Origin: Mycoplasma sp. ATU-Cv-703
Lineage (GTDB): Bacteria; Bacillota_I; Bacilli_A; Mycoplasmatales; Metamycoplasmataceae
DNA length: 64,000 bases
Assembly (NCBI GenBank): GCA_004011965.1
Contig: RYZV01000001.1
Location: 142,607-206,606, forward strand
Direction of reading: 5' to 3'
Part shown: in pieces, positions 45,815 through 58,831 of the stretch
Numbering within the stretch: the first letter of the stretch is position 1
How the letters are laid out: each line of letters begins with the position of its first letter
Translations under genes and position numbers: made by a program
The notes under the pieces: model-generated
Seen by the model: the letters and a program-made list of their open reading frames with translations, nothing else
Database searches by the model: none
Told to the model about the DNA's origin: nothing

Positions 45815-46390
45815 TTATCAAGTAATGTCAGTCAGACGAGCGAGCTCCTGGAAAGTGTGTTGGCGGCGGTACTTAAAACTAAGCGGCGACGGGTGAGCGT
45901 CAACGATTGCTTGACTGCTAATAATTCGGCGGTAGTTTTTTGCTTCGTTACCCCAGAGCACCCAAATTGGTGCTTGACTTTTGTCGAGTCAACGAATCAC
46001 TTTTTCGGTAAAACCTTGTCAAATGTGTTTGTGACTGTTAGGCATGTGCACGCGAGTAGTCAGCGAAGTGTTAAGTAACAAAACGCCCTGCCTAATTCAA
46101 TGTCTAAGCGTTCGGTCAGCGTAAACTTTGCCTTGCACTTGCCGAATCTCTTGGAAAATGTTGCTGAGCGAGGCCGGGATCGGCGCGTAAGAATTAACGG
46201 CAAAAGCTCATCCGTTAGCTACTTCCGGCGTGGGGTAAGGGTCTTGGCCAAGAATAACCACTTTTATTTTGTCGGGTTCAAGCTTAAAAAAACTGAGCAC
46301 TTGCTCGCGTTGAGGAGTAATTGGTTCGTTCCAATCAAGCGAGTCTAAAATCGCTTGACCTTCCTCAATTAAAACTTTGGGTCAGTCCAT
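45815..46390 (-). CDS. ung: Uracil-DNA glycosylase
   Basis: Removes uracil from DNA. The water-activating motif GQDPYPTPEVANGWAF and the C-terminal HPSPLSFKYRR are both clear, with VLLLNTSLT in between. 191 residues. Several UGA Trp codons hide the gene in standard code. ATG 46390 lies 6 nt after TACAAT (46402-46397), again without a ribosome binding site. Confidence 0.94.
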
Positions 46391-46396
46391 AGTCTA

Positions 46397-46402
46397 ATTG
46401 TA
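46397..46402 (-). promoter_or_regulatory. -10 box of ung, predicted leaderless
   Basis: TACAAT, 6 nt, ATG 46390. Confidence 0.5.
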
Positions 46403-46414
46403 AACAAAGCCGCG

Positions 46415-46442
46415 CAAAATAAAACCACCCGGGAGGGTGGTT
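46415..46442 (-). terminator. Terminator of the mraZ-ftsZ operon
   Basis: Perfect stem AACCACCC (46423-46430) / GGGTGGTT (46435-46442) with a 4-nt loop, followed on the minus strand by UUUUAUUUU. About 95 nt after the ftsZ stop codon. Confidence 0.85.
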
Positions 46443-46536
46443 AGCAGTTAGTTTCACTAACAAACGAGTATTTGCGTTTTCAAATCCGACCAATTCGCAA
46501 CCAACTAGTTGGCCTTACTTCTTGATCATCTGGACT

Positions 46537-47715
46537 TTACCGACGCAAAAAACTCGGCAAGTCATCAGTCTCGTCTTCATCGACTAGCTCAAGTGAGTCA
46601 TCGGCGCTGACCGGTTTAACACGCGTTTCTTCGCTAATGTGCATTTTAGCACTTTCCGGGAACGGGTCTTTAACCAGCAATTCACGCGTTCCCTCGTCTT
46701 CAAAATCAAGGTCAATTGTGTCCAGAACTTGCGACACTTGGTGCTTGATTTGTTCCTGAGTGAGCGGTTTTTGCTGTTTTAGACCAGTTGCTATCACGGA
46801 AACTTGGATGTCGTTACCAAGACTTTCAACGATTGAAACACCGAAAATGATGTTCAATTCGTCACCAGCGGCTTTTTTGATCGTCTCAACGGCTTTGTTA
46901 GCTTCATCAAGAGTGATGTCGCCACCGGAGATGTTAATAATCGCATCTTGGGCTCCGAAAATCGAAGCTTCTAGAATCGGACTGGAAATGGCGTGAGTAG
47001 CGGCTTTAATCGCTTTGTCTTGACCGTTTGCTTTACCAATTCCGATCAAGGCTGGACCTTTGTTGCGCATGACGGTCGTCACATCGGCAAAGTCTAAGTT
47101 AATTAGCGCCGGAAGCGCAATTAAGTCGGTAATCGTGCGGACAGTTTGCTTAAGCACTTTGTCAGCGTACATAAAAGAATCTTTTAACGAAATGCTGCCA
47201 AACTGTTGAAGTAGTTTGTCGTTAGAAACGACAATTAGCGAATCGACTTCGGCGCGTAAGTTATCTAATCCTACTTTCGCGTTGTCAATCCGCTTAGTTC
47301 CCTCAAAAGCAAAAGGTGTCGTTACGATCCCGATTGTGAGTGCTCCGAGCCCTTTGGCGACCTTGGCGATTACTGGCGATGCGCCAGTTCCAGTGCCGCC
47401 TCCCATACCCGATGCAATAATGACCATGTCTGCGCCTTCCAGTAGGTCGCGAATTTCCGACTCACTTTCCATCGCTGCCCGGTGTCCTTCTTCCGGATTA
47501 GCTCCGGCGCCTAAACCACGGGCACTTTTGCCAAGCGTCAATCGATCGTTTGCAATCGAGGAGTTAAGAGCTTGTTGATCGGTGTTAGCGACAATAAAAT
47601 CCACCCCTTGAATTCCTTCTTGAATCATGGAATGAATCGTGTTGCTGCCACCTCCTCCAACTCCGATTACTTTGATTTTGACGATTGAATCTAAATGCTG
47701 TTTAGTTTCATCCAT
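46537..47715 (-). CDS. ftsZ: Cell division protein FtsZ
   Basis: Tubulin-like GTPase that forms the division ring. GTP-binding signature GGGTGTGASPVIAK, N-terminal GVGGGGSNTIHSM, T7 loop NLDFADVTTVM. The C-terminus DDLPSFLRR is the conserved tail that binds FtsA. 392 residues from ATG 47715, which has GGAGG 7 nt upstream and overlaps ftsA by 14 nt. Confidence 0.97.
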   Translation of the reverse strand: MDETKQHLDSIVKIKVIGVGGGGSNTIHSMIQEGIQGVDFIVANTDQQALNSSIANDRLTLGKSARGLGAGANPEEGHRAAMESESEIRDLLEGADMVIIASGMGGGTGTGASPVIAKVAKGLGALTIGIVTTPFAFEGTKRIDNAKVGLDNLRAEVDSLIVVSNDKLLQQFGSISLKDSFMYADKVLKQTVRTITDLIALPALINLDFADVTTVMRNKGPALIGIGKANGQDKAIKAATHAISSPILEASIFGAQDAIINISGGDITLDEANKAVETIKKAAGDELNIIFGVSIVESLGNDIQVSVIATGLKQQKPLTQEQIKHQVSQVLDTIDLDFEDEGTRELLVKDPFPESAKMHISEETRVKPVSADDSLELVDEDETDDLPSFLRR

Positions 47716-48934
47716 TTCTTCCTCCAATTCACTGGTAGATGCGATTTCAAATCCCCTTACCTTTTTGACTAACTAACTTAAAGTCGCTTAGCAAGTCGGG
47801 ATTTGTTTCCACGATTGTATCATAATGAACACCGCTAATTTGATCACTCTTCTCCATTAGTTTGATTAGTCCTAGACTAGGCAGGTTGTGAGCGTTTCGC
47901 TCCACGAACGTCATGGGAGCGTAAGCTGACACGTTTTGTTGCCCTAGTCTTTGACGGGCAAATTCCTCCAAACCCTCTAAAATGCTTGCCTTACCAACGA
48001 TGACAAACGGAAGATCCAAATACCGTGAACCTAACTTTTTTTCTAAGTAGCCGCGAACGACTAAAAGAATTCGAGCGAGGCGGATTTGGCAAAAATGGTT
48101 TAACCAACTGCTTGTTAGTCCAGGTTGATCTTGGGTAAGAGCAATCGACTGAGATGACTCTTTCCTTGCTAAATCAATGTTAACTAATAAAAGTCGCTCG
48201 ATTTGCTCAGTTTCATAAGCAAGCTTTTGGCTGAGCGTTTCCAGTCAACTTAGGTAACCGCTTTGGTCTAACCGGAGCATCAAAACTACGGCGTGGTTTT
48301 TAATTAAAGTTAAGTAGGTGTGTTTACCACTTAAATCTAAGGTGACCACTCCTTGCGATTGAGCTCCATCGGACGCACTAGCTAAAGCGCGAGCTTGGGG
48401 AGTCAAAACAATTTGGTTAATTTTTAGTTCGTGGACTTGAACAAGTTTGTTGATAAAACTTTCAATTTGCCGACTAATTGTTGTCAGCGCCAGAATGGCA
48501 GTCAGTTTTTGACCGCGTTTATTGAGAGGTGCACTGTTGTAATTTTTGACCACTACATCGTGAACCTGAAAACGAAGTGGTTGAACTAAAATCAACGCTC
48601 GCTGACTAGTCGTGTTTTTCTCACGAACTAGTGCCAGCAAGTTATCAATGTCTTGCCGTTGCACAAGTCCGTTAGGAATTTTAATCGACTGGCTAGTTAA
48701 GTTAATTTGTTGCTCCACTTCATCAAACGGGTCAAGAATAATTGAAACACGAGAGATTTTGCCACCAACTGATTTCTCAACGGATCGCAAAGTATCCTTA
48801 ATGAAAAGGTGGTAATCGACCCAAGTAGACCGAGCGTTAAAGAGTTCAACCGTTGCGGTTGGCAATTTCTCGTAAACTTGGATGCCGATTGCATCTTTCT
48901 GAATTAAAAAGTTAGTGATGATGTTGCGTTTCAT
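47702..48934 (-). CDS. ftsA: FtsA-like actin-family division protein, diverged
   Basis: About 410 residues between rsmH and ftsZ. Actin-fold marks are recognisable but weak: VVTLDLSGKHTYLTLIK for the phosphate-2 region and LPFVIVGKASILEGLEEF for the adenosine region. The normal phosphate-1 region at the N-terminus is hard to see. Several UGA Trp codons. The C-terminus ends KGKGIWNRIYQWIGGRNGW, a plausible amphipathic membrane helix as in other FtsA. The call relies strongly on position and tail. Confidence 0.75.
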
Positions 48935-49865
48935 GTTTATTCTTAGGTTGCTTGGTGTTAATTAAAACACGGAGACGAGCCGAACGGGACCGTTTGTTTT
49001 TGGTTATTTCACTCGGTTCCGGTCGGAAACTTTTGGCGCGGTAGTTCGTAGTTTGAACAACCGGTAATTTGTTGTTTTCTTGGTCGGTCAAAGCGCTAAA
49101 TTCACGTTTAACTATTCGATCTTCACAAGAATGAAACGTGATCACAAGCAACCTGCCCTGAGGATTAAGACGTTTGGTAGCTTGCTCTAACATGCTTTTG
49201 AGCCCGCCTAGTTCATCGTTGACCGCAATTCTTAGCGCTTGGAAAACTTGTCGAACGACATTTTTCCGGCGCACTAACGGAGCGGGCAGCGACTCCCTAA
49301 CAATTCTCGCTAACTCAAGCGTAGTTTCAATTGGTCGCTTTGCTACCAGCGCATTCGCAACTCGGTGAGCGAGTTTTACATCTGCGTTATTCCGGAACAA
49401 TTGCGCTAACTGATTGGCGCTCGAGTGGTTGACAATTTGGTGAGCATCAAGCGTTTGACTTTGGTCCATTCGCATGTCAAGCCGGGCGGCTTTGGAATAG
49501 GAGAATCCGCGGTGGGCCTGGTCAAACTGTGGGGAAGATACGCCTAAATCAGCCAAAATACCGTCAACCTTACCAACGCCAAGCCGATCAAGTTCTTCGT
49601 TAAGATAACGAAAATCTCGGTGTACAAGTCGGAAGTTAGTGCGGTTTTCTTGACTTAGTCTGCGCTGGCAAAACTCAATTGCCTGCAAGTCTTTGTCAAA
49701 ACCGATTAACAATCCCGCCTGATCAAGTCTGGCTAAGATGGCCTGAGCATGAGAGCCCCGACCAAGAGTTAAGTCTAAGTAAATTCCCGTTGGTTTGATG
49801 GCTAGTTCGCTCAGAACTTTATCCAGCAAAACCGGAACATGCTCTGAATTAGAACTGACCGCCAT
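48912..49865 (-). CDS. rsmH: 16S rRNA (cytosine-1402-N4)-methyltransferase
   Basis: SAM-dependent methyltransferase (MraW). HVPVLLDKVLSELAI, YLDLTLGRGSHAQAIL as the SAM site, ILADLGVSSPQFDQAHRGFS and VITFHSCEDRIVKREF are family signatures. 317 residues, no UGA. Overlaps mraZ by 17 nt and ftsA by 23 nt, so translation in the operon is coupled. Confidence 0.97.
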   Translation of the reverse strand: MAVSSNSEHVPVLLDKVLSELAIKPTGIYLDLTLGRGSHAQAILARLDQAGLLIGFDKDLQAIEFCQRRLSQENRTNFRLVHRDFRYLNEELDRLGVGKVDGILADLGVSSPQFDQAHRGFSYSKAARLDMRMDQSQTLDAHQIVNHSSANQLAQLFRNNADVKLAHRVANALVAKRPIETTLELARIVRESLPAPLVRRKNVVRQVFQALRIAVNDELGGLKSMLEQATKRLNPQGRLLVITFHSCEDRIVKREFSALTDQENNKLPVVQTTNYRAKSFRPEPSEITKNKRSRSARLRVLINTKQPKNKHETQHHH

Positions 49866-50289
49866 CTTCCAACAGTTTTTGAGCTAACTCCTCAAGCGAT
49901 TTTCCACCACTGTGGTCTTTTTGGAACTTTTTAAACGTCTCGGCTGGCCAAAGTTCAACTTTGTTACCAACTCCGACGAAAACAACGTCCCTGGTGATTT
50001 GCGCTCCTTGGATCAAGTGGTCGGGCAACATGACTCGACCTTGACCGTCAACATTCAACTCGGCGGTGTTACCCAGCAAAAGCCGGGCGAAAATTCGCGC
50101 CTTAGAGTTAAGCATGTTGTTGCCAAGTAATTTGCTTTTCCACAAATTGAACGAGTCGGCGTCGCGTAGTTCGAGTACTTTGTCGGGTCCGATTGTAGCG
50201 TAAAAAACCATTCCGAGTTCCTGACGGAGCTTCACCGGAACGATTACCCGCTTTTTTTGATCAAGTGACCGTTCAAAGTTACCGAACAT
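49849..50289 (-). CDS. mraZ: Transcriptional regulator MraZ
   Basis: AbrB-like DNA-binding protein that controls its own division operon. Two repeats of the MraZ fold: MFGNFERSLDQKKRVIVPVK and later ELNVDGQGRVMLPDHLI. 146 residues from ATG 50289, which matches the usual MFxGxxE start; GTG 50298 is an alternative. Its operator lies directly upstream. Confidence 0.95.
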   Translation of the reverse strand: MFGNFERSLDQKKRVIVPVKLRQELGMVFYATIGPDKVLELRDADSFNLWKSKLLGNNMLNSKARIFARLLLGNTAELNVDGQGRVMLPDHLIQGAQITRDVVFVGVGNKVELWPAETFKKFQKDHSGGKSLEELAQKLLEDGGQF

Positions 50290-50293
50290 ATTT

Positions 50294-50328
50294 ACCACTT
50301 TCTACCACAAATCACCACTCACATTATA
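50294..50328 (-). promoter_or_regulatory. mraZ promoter with triple MraZ box
   Basis: Minus-strand TATAAT at 50328-50323. Downstream are three GTGGT repeats (complement ACCAC at 50294-50298, 50304-50308, 50314-50318), spaced exactly 10 bp, one helical turn. This is the repeated-box layout of MraZ operators in mollicutes. It lies between -10 and the start codon, fitting autorepression or autoactivation. Confidence 0.8.
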
Positions 50329-50365
50329 GCGAGTTTTTTGGGAGAGACGAGTTTTTTTAAGCCGC

Positions 50366-50402
50366 TAAAGAAAACCATCCCCGGGTGAACCCGGTGGATG
50401 GT
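50366..50402 (-). terminator. Terminator after rpmF
   Basis: Strong hairpin, ACCATCC..CCGGGT (from 50374) with ACCCGG.TGGATGGT (to 50402), followed on the minus strand by UUUUCUUU. Separates rpmF from mraZ. Confidence 0.8.
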
Positions 50403-50413
50403 AAACAAAAAAA

Positions 50414-50575
50414 TTAATCGTTAGTTTTATGAAGGTCGGTTCTTTTTTGGTACTTGACCAAGCGGTGGGGTACTTTTGTGCCGCTAACGTTGACTAGGTT
50501 AGGCAACTTAATAGCGTGGTGTGCCCGTCGCTTGTTTTTGCGAGATTTAGAAGTTTTTCGTTTTGGGACTGCCAT
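50414..50575 (-). CDS. rpmF: 50S ribosomal protein L32
   Basis: 53 residues starting [20 protein letters not shown], the classical L32 N-terminus, ending in [17 protein letters not shown]. The zinc-binding Cys pairs of some L32 are absent (C-minus form). RBS GAGGAGG before ATG 50575 and its own TATAAT at 50603-50598, although it lies only 43 nt after the F1-like operon. Confidence 0.95.
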   Translation of the reverse strand: MAVPKRKTSKSRKNKRRAHHAIKLPNLVNVSGTKVPHRLVKYQKRTDLHKTND

Positions 50576-50597
50576 CGGTACCTCCTCTTAGTTTTTG

Positions 50598-50603
50598 ATT
50601 ATA
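50598..50603 (-). promoter_or_regulatory. -10 box of rpmF
   Basis: TATAAT between the beta-like stop codon and rpmF, followed by a short leader with GAGGAGG. Gives L32 its own promoter. Confidence 0.6.
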
Positions 50604-50618
50604 ACACCAGAACCGCAA

Positions 50619-53842
<3,224 letters not shown>

Positions 53843-53860
53843 AATTACCTTCCTTACATT

Positions 53861-56800
53861 CTACCCAATCGGCACGAAAATTCCGAGTACGACCAGTGTG
53901 AGAGCCGCGACAACGAAGACCGCAAAGACAGTCCGTGAAATTGCCAGCGAACGACTTGTGAGTATTTGACGAGAGAATTTACGTCAAGTTAGCGCCAAGC
54001 CGACCACGCTAATCATACTTAAAATTGCTCCGGCCACGATAATCGTGATTTTAGCGGAAGCGCTCGATTTGTAGACCGCTTCAATAAACTCACTACCGTA
54101 GGGAACTTGGAGCGACAAGTAGCGCACAAGGTCGCTTTTAAGCAAGTCTTCGGCGATAACCGGCGCTTGGTCACGACTGCTGAGTCCGCTGATGAAATAA
54201 CGAATGTTGTAATAACCAGCGTTAACCCCGACACTCGTAATTGTGTTTGGTTCGTAAGCCGCATCTCCCAGCGCTTTGCGCAACACATTCTGGTCTTTCT
54301 TGCTTAGTTCGGGGTGTAGTTCCAAGTACTTAGTGATGATTGATTCAAGGTTACGACCGATGGCTAAATTTTCTATGTAAGTTGAAGTGGTACGACCACC
54401 GAAGTACTCGTAACGGAAAACTTCATCGTTTTCCACAATCGCTCTAATCGCTTCCCGAACCACTTTGCGAATTTCATCCGCGTAATCGGCATTTTCAATT
54501 TTTCCGGCTGTGATTTCGTCAATGATTTGTCCAAGGGCGCGGAAATTGCCGCCGATAATTTCGGTCAAGACTTTGTCAAGCAAATGGATCATGTTTTGAG
54601 CTAGACGCGCATTTTGGGGATCGCGGTAACTTTCGGGTTTAAGAATGTCGCCTTTGCCATCTAAAAACCAACTGATAAAGTTTTGGCGATCGGAATCCTC
54701 TAGGTAGCGGGAATACAAACCGTTATTAGTAATGAAAGCCAAAATTGAACCTAGTTCTTCGCTCCCGTTGCTTACTTTGGTAAAGTAGGCTGATTTAGCG
54801 TAGTAAAGCTGCATGTCTCTCAAAATCTCTGACATTTGACTCGTGTCAATCAAGCCTAAAACATCCGGGTTAATCCCGATTGCATCATCGCGTTCAGTCT
54901 CTAAGTACTCGCCCATGTAAAGAGCTAAAACACCGCCTTTTAAAGTGTCAAAGTTGTCTTTCTCAAGTTTAAACAAAACGTTTAACGCTTCGCTAAGCGG
55001 TTGGGAAATGATGTGCATCACAATTTGAAGCGATTTTTTTCACTCCGGCGTTGAAGTGTCAATGTTTGAACCATCAACGGGCGCTTTGTTTTTGTTCTTG
55101 ACATCAGCATCCAAATCCCAAGGCAAATTTCTAGCGGCTACTTCCTTGATAATCTCGGTGATGATTTCTTGCATCTCCTCAGTTAAAGCTGCGCCGGACC
55201 AATAACGGACAATTGCGTCGCTAATTTGCATTAAATTTTGACCTTGAATACCAGTGTTATTGACGATTCTTTTCTCAATGAACGATAACTTGGTGGAGGT
55301 GTCGCTCATTAAGTAATAGTTCTGTTCGCGGAGGTTATCGGTAATCCCGAACTTTTTTTCCAACCAAATCGCGTAGCGGTTAGTTGAATCAACTAGTCGC
55401 TGGACAATGTTTTGCCCGGTATTAGGAATTAAAATCGGGTTGCCTTGCTCGTCAACTAAGTCACGACCCGTCTCAGGATCCTCAGCAACAAGTTGGTGGT
55501 AGACTTTGTTCTTGTTAATTATTCCGCCATTTTCGTCTTCGTAGTAACTTTCGTAGGTGACTGGAAAAACTGGATATCCTTTAGCCAAAGGCGGGTTTGG
55601 GAACCAAGCCAGGTTGGGTTCAATGAAATATTGGTCAGCTGAGTCAATGCTTCCCGACCAGTTAGCGTAAACATAACCCACTATGTGTTTGTAAAGTTCG
55701 TCAATGTCGGCCTTGGCTTCAATGATAATAATTCGTTGTCCTTGGGTAATGTCTTCAATCGGATTCACGCCAGTTGGCGGTTCAAAGAAAAACTTGTCAC
55801 GTCAATTTTTGTTTTCGTAATTCTGCTCATCAGTCGGCGGAACTGTAGGGTTAATTTGCATGACACCCTTTTGCAAGATTAAATCAACTTGTAGTCAATT
55901 GACAGTTTTTCCACCGGTCGACAACTCGTGTACATTAGTTGAGATTGAAATTGGCGAGACTCCTTGCGCCACTTCGTTAAAATCGCGGGTGTTAATTGCG
56001 AACTTGCTCGGATTAACTTCGATGTTTAATTCGGTGTCAAAATTAATTTCCAAAATGTTGTTTTGACCGTCAAAAACATCGGAACCCTTGTTATTAAACT
56101 TGAGCGATTCGCTCCACTTTGTGCCGGGAGCCATAAAGAAGCGCAAATGTTCGGCTTCCTCAATTTTTTGCCCCATGGCTGGTACATCAATCTCTTGACG
56201 TCAGTTAGAAAGGTTCAGCGCAATGTTGAAACTGTCACTCGTGTCGCCCGGATCGTAAAGCGGCGCGCTAGGATCAAGCGGATCTTCGCGGTAAGGGTAA
56301 GAAGTGTCGTTAAAATTGGTAATCATTTTCATGTGATTTGGACTGAGTGAATTGTCAAGAATTCCGTAAGTGAGCGCTTGGACAGCCGAATCGCTCGTGT
56401 CAGATTCCACGCCAAAGTGAACTACTTGGTTTGAACTTGACGGTTTAATCATGATCTCTAGCGTTGAATTGTCGGCAGTTTTGGCTAGGCGAACAACATC
56501 GGTTAGTTTTTTGACTTCTGGCGTTTCCTGACTAGCAAAGTCATAAACGTGTCCATCAAATCTGTCGCGAATGAAAATCGTGTTGTTATCAGCTAATTCT
56601 TGAAGGGTAAAGTCAGAATCGCTACTGCTAACTAGGTCCTTTAATTCGTTGTTTTGGTTATTAAGAATTAGTTGGTACTCGCCCGACTGGGAATCAGGGT
56701 CGTTTTCGTCTTTGAGACTAAAAACGTAACCTTCGTTGTCTGGCACTTGGGCTAAGTTAATTTGCGCCACTTTGTACATGAAATCGGTTGGAATGGTAAC

Positions 56801-57313
56801 TTGGGCACCGCTGACATCCGTTGCGCTAGCGCTAAAAGTGTCAACCACGCTCTCTGGGCGACGAATCTTAAGATCAACATCGCGGCCAAGCACCTTGAAC
56901 TGGTTCAAAGTTCTGAAAGCTTTGTTAACTTCTGTGCGGTTGGTAAATTGCGTTTCTAAGCGCTGAGCGCGCTCTCTGATGCCGGGAATCTCGGGAGCAT
57001 TAATCGCCGCGACAATCGTGATTAAGGCGTTATCGTAGATGCCCCGAATTTCATCGGAGTAAATGTCTAGAGCTACCAGACCCCGGATCAGCGCTTGAAC
57101 TTGACGCGTGTTGTTGTTTTCCGTCGGTGAAGGCAAAGTAGGAATCGTGTAAAGAGTCTGGGGGGTGTCTCCATCGGCAAGTGGTTGAATCGCTTGCCCA
57201 ACCGAATGAGACGGAGATTCTAAGGTGCTGGAATGAGCAAGAGCTAATCCGCTTGAACTGAAAAGAGTTAAAGTGCTCGCAAAAACCGTCGCTATTCAAG
57301 AACGTAATTTCAT
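53861..57313 (-). CDS. Large secreted/membrane protein of the F1-like ATPase operon
   Basis: 1150 residues in one code-4 frame. Begins MKLRSWIATVFASTLTLF, a signal peptide or anchor ending near ALAHSS. About 1050 hydrophilic residues follow, predicted outside the cell, with no family I recognise. Two C-terminal membrane helices (ITIIVAGAILSMISVVGLAL and VFAVFVVAALTLVVLGIFV) flank a basic loop. Three hydrophobic segments in total fit the three-helix protein described for mycoplasma F1-like X0 clusters. ATG 57313 overlaps the previous stop (TAATG). Confidence 0.8.
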
Positions 57314-57897
57314 TAGGCCAACTCCTCCTGCAACAACGTGCGGTTTTCCCGGATGATGCGCCTAATCATCACATCCAACAAATAGTGGCGAACAAGCGAA
57401 TTACGGGCTTGTTCGTAAGCATCTTCTACGTCAAGTCGTTGTTCGGCTTGGAGAGCCGATTGCTTAGACAAGTCAGTTAACCGACGGTTAGCCAGTTGAA
57501 TTTCCTTTTGAATCGCTGAGTAGTAAGAGCTAAAAATGTCGCTCGCTAAAGCTGACTTAACTAAACGAGGATCGCGGTCAGCGTAAGAGCGAATTAAGTG
57601 CGAAATGTACTGAATATCAACGTACTTAAGGTCTTCCGAACACATTAGCAATAACCCTTTTTGACTAGCAACAAAGAAAACACTTGAAGCTAGAAAGTCG
57701 TAATACTTATCAAATTCGTCCCAAACTCTAATCCAAGTCGTTTCGTAAGATCCGACTGTTTGCTTTTTAGACTCGTCGGATAAATCAAATCGCAAAACGC
57801 CCTGAGTGAAGTTAAAAAGACGCACGCGGGTTGGTTTCGCCGCGAAAACTTCGTTAAAAACTCGCGAAATTGAAATTAATTCCAAAGGTTTAAGCAT
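57313..57897 (-). CDS. Epsilon candidate of the F1-like ATPase
   Basis: 194 residues. N-terminal part looks beta-rich (RVRLFNFTQGVLRFDLSD); C-terminal part is a long helical hairpin (QAEQRLDVEDAYEQARNSLV, then RRIIRENRTLLQEELA). This beta-plus-helix layout and the place after gamma suggest an epsilon-like central-stalk subunit, as proposed for these clusters; sequence similarity alone is not convincing. Start ATG 57897 with perfect AGGAGG, overlapping gamma by 8 nt. Confidence 0.55.
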   Translation of the reverse strand: MLKPLELISISRVFNEVFAAKPTRVRLFNFTQGVLRFDLSDESKKQTVGSYETTWIRVWDEFDKYYDFLASSVFFVASQKGLLLMCSEDLKYVDIQYISHLIRSYADRDPRLVKSALASDIFSSYYSAIQKEIQLANRRLTDLSKQSALQAEQRLDVEDAYEQARNSLVRHYLLDVMIRRIIRENRTLLQEELA

Positions 57898-58831
57898 CGG
57901 ACCTCCTTTTTGGGACTGGTTGATCATCTTCTAATCCGATCACCGAGAAGGCCACTGCACTCGTAATCAGTTCGTTGGTAATGTTTTCTTTCCGAACTCT
58001 TTGCATCATCGCTTGGACGCGTTCAACTTCGCTCTTAATGTTGTTTTCTTTGTCTTCAAGCGACTGAAGTTCACGGGTTTTTAGCGAAAGGCGGTACTGA
58101 ATCATTGATTCATAAACTTTCAGTTCAATCGCCAACTTAGCAATTCTCTCAGCCACCGAACTTAAGTCACGTCGTCAAGTCACTTTACTAAGGTCAATCT
58201 CTTCAATGATTGAAATTGCTGAACCAAAGTTTTCTCAGTCGTGTTTAGTTAATTTCTTAGTTTTGTTCTCAAAGGGGTAAATACTTAGAGACACGACTCT
58301 TTGCTCAATAGCGCTCAAGTAAATTAGTTGGGCCTCAACGAACATCAAGTCGCTGTAACCGCGGTAAATTTGCCAGGAAATACGCCGGTAAATTGAAGGA
58401 TCATCAATGTCTTGGAGACTCATCTGTTTAGCTACATTGATTCCGCGCTTTGTCAAAAAGTCAGCTAACTCCCGACCGATGACAACGTAAATATCGTTAG
58501 CAGTGTGATTTTTGGAAATGTATTCGTTAATTAACCGGTGGGCATACTTTCCTAGGCGATCCGAGCTTGGGTTTGCCATTACAAAGTAAAGATTGCGTTT
58601 CTTAGGCACTCGCGACTTCTCAACTAGGAACATAGCCGGCTCGTAAACGTTGTACTTCCGGTACAAATCAATCATGTAATTGTTGAAAACGGTGTAAGAA
58701 AAGTTGATTTGGTCAATCTTGTCTTTGATCTCGCCAATTTCACGAATGATCTGGATCTTTTGGATGTTAATCACGCGGGTGAATTCTCCAAAAGTCTTGA
58801 TCCGATTCTTGAGTTGTCTTAAATTAGCCAC
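57890..58831 (-). CDS. Gamma-like subunit of the F1-like ATPase
   Basis: 313 residues with the architecture of F1 gamma. N-terminal helix MANLRQLKNRIKTFGEFTRV parallels the shaft helix of AtpG. A Rossmann-like middle includes DIYVVIGRELADFLTKRGIN. The C-terminal helix contains RVQAMMQRVRKENITNELIT, aligning with the canonical [15 protein letters not shown]. The internal UGA codons at 58235-58237 and about 58180 are Trp and join two pieces. GTG 58831 overlaps the upstream stop codon. Confidence 0.8.

Noticed and set aside
46443..46536. Possible tRNA between ftsZ and its terminator (T-loop-like TTTCAAATCC and a CCA)
   Set aside because: No matching T-stem, acceptor stem or D-arm can be drawn on either strand.
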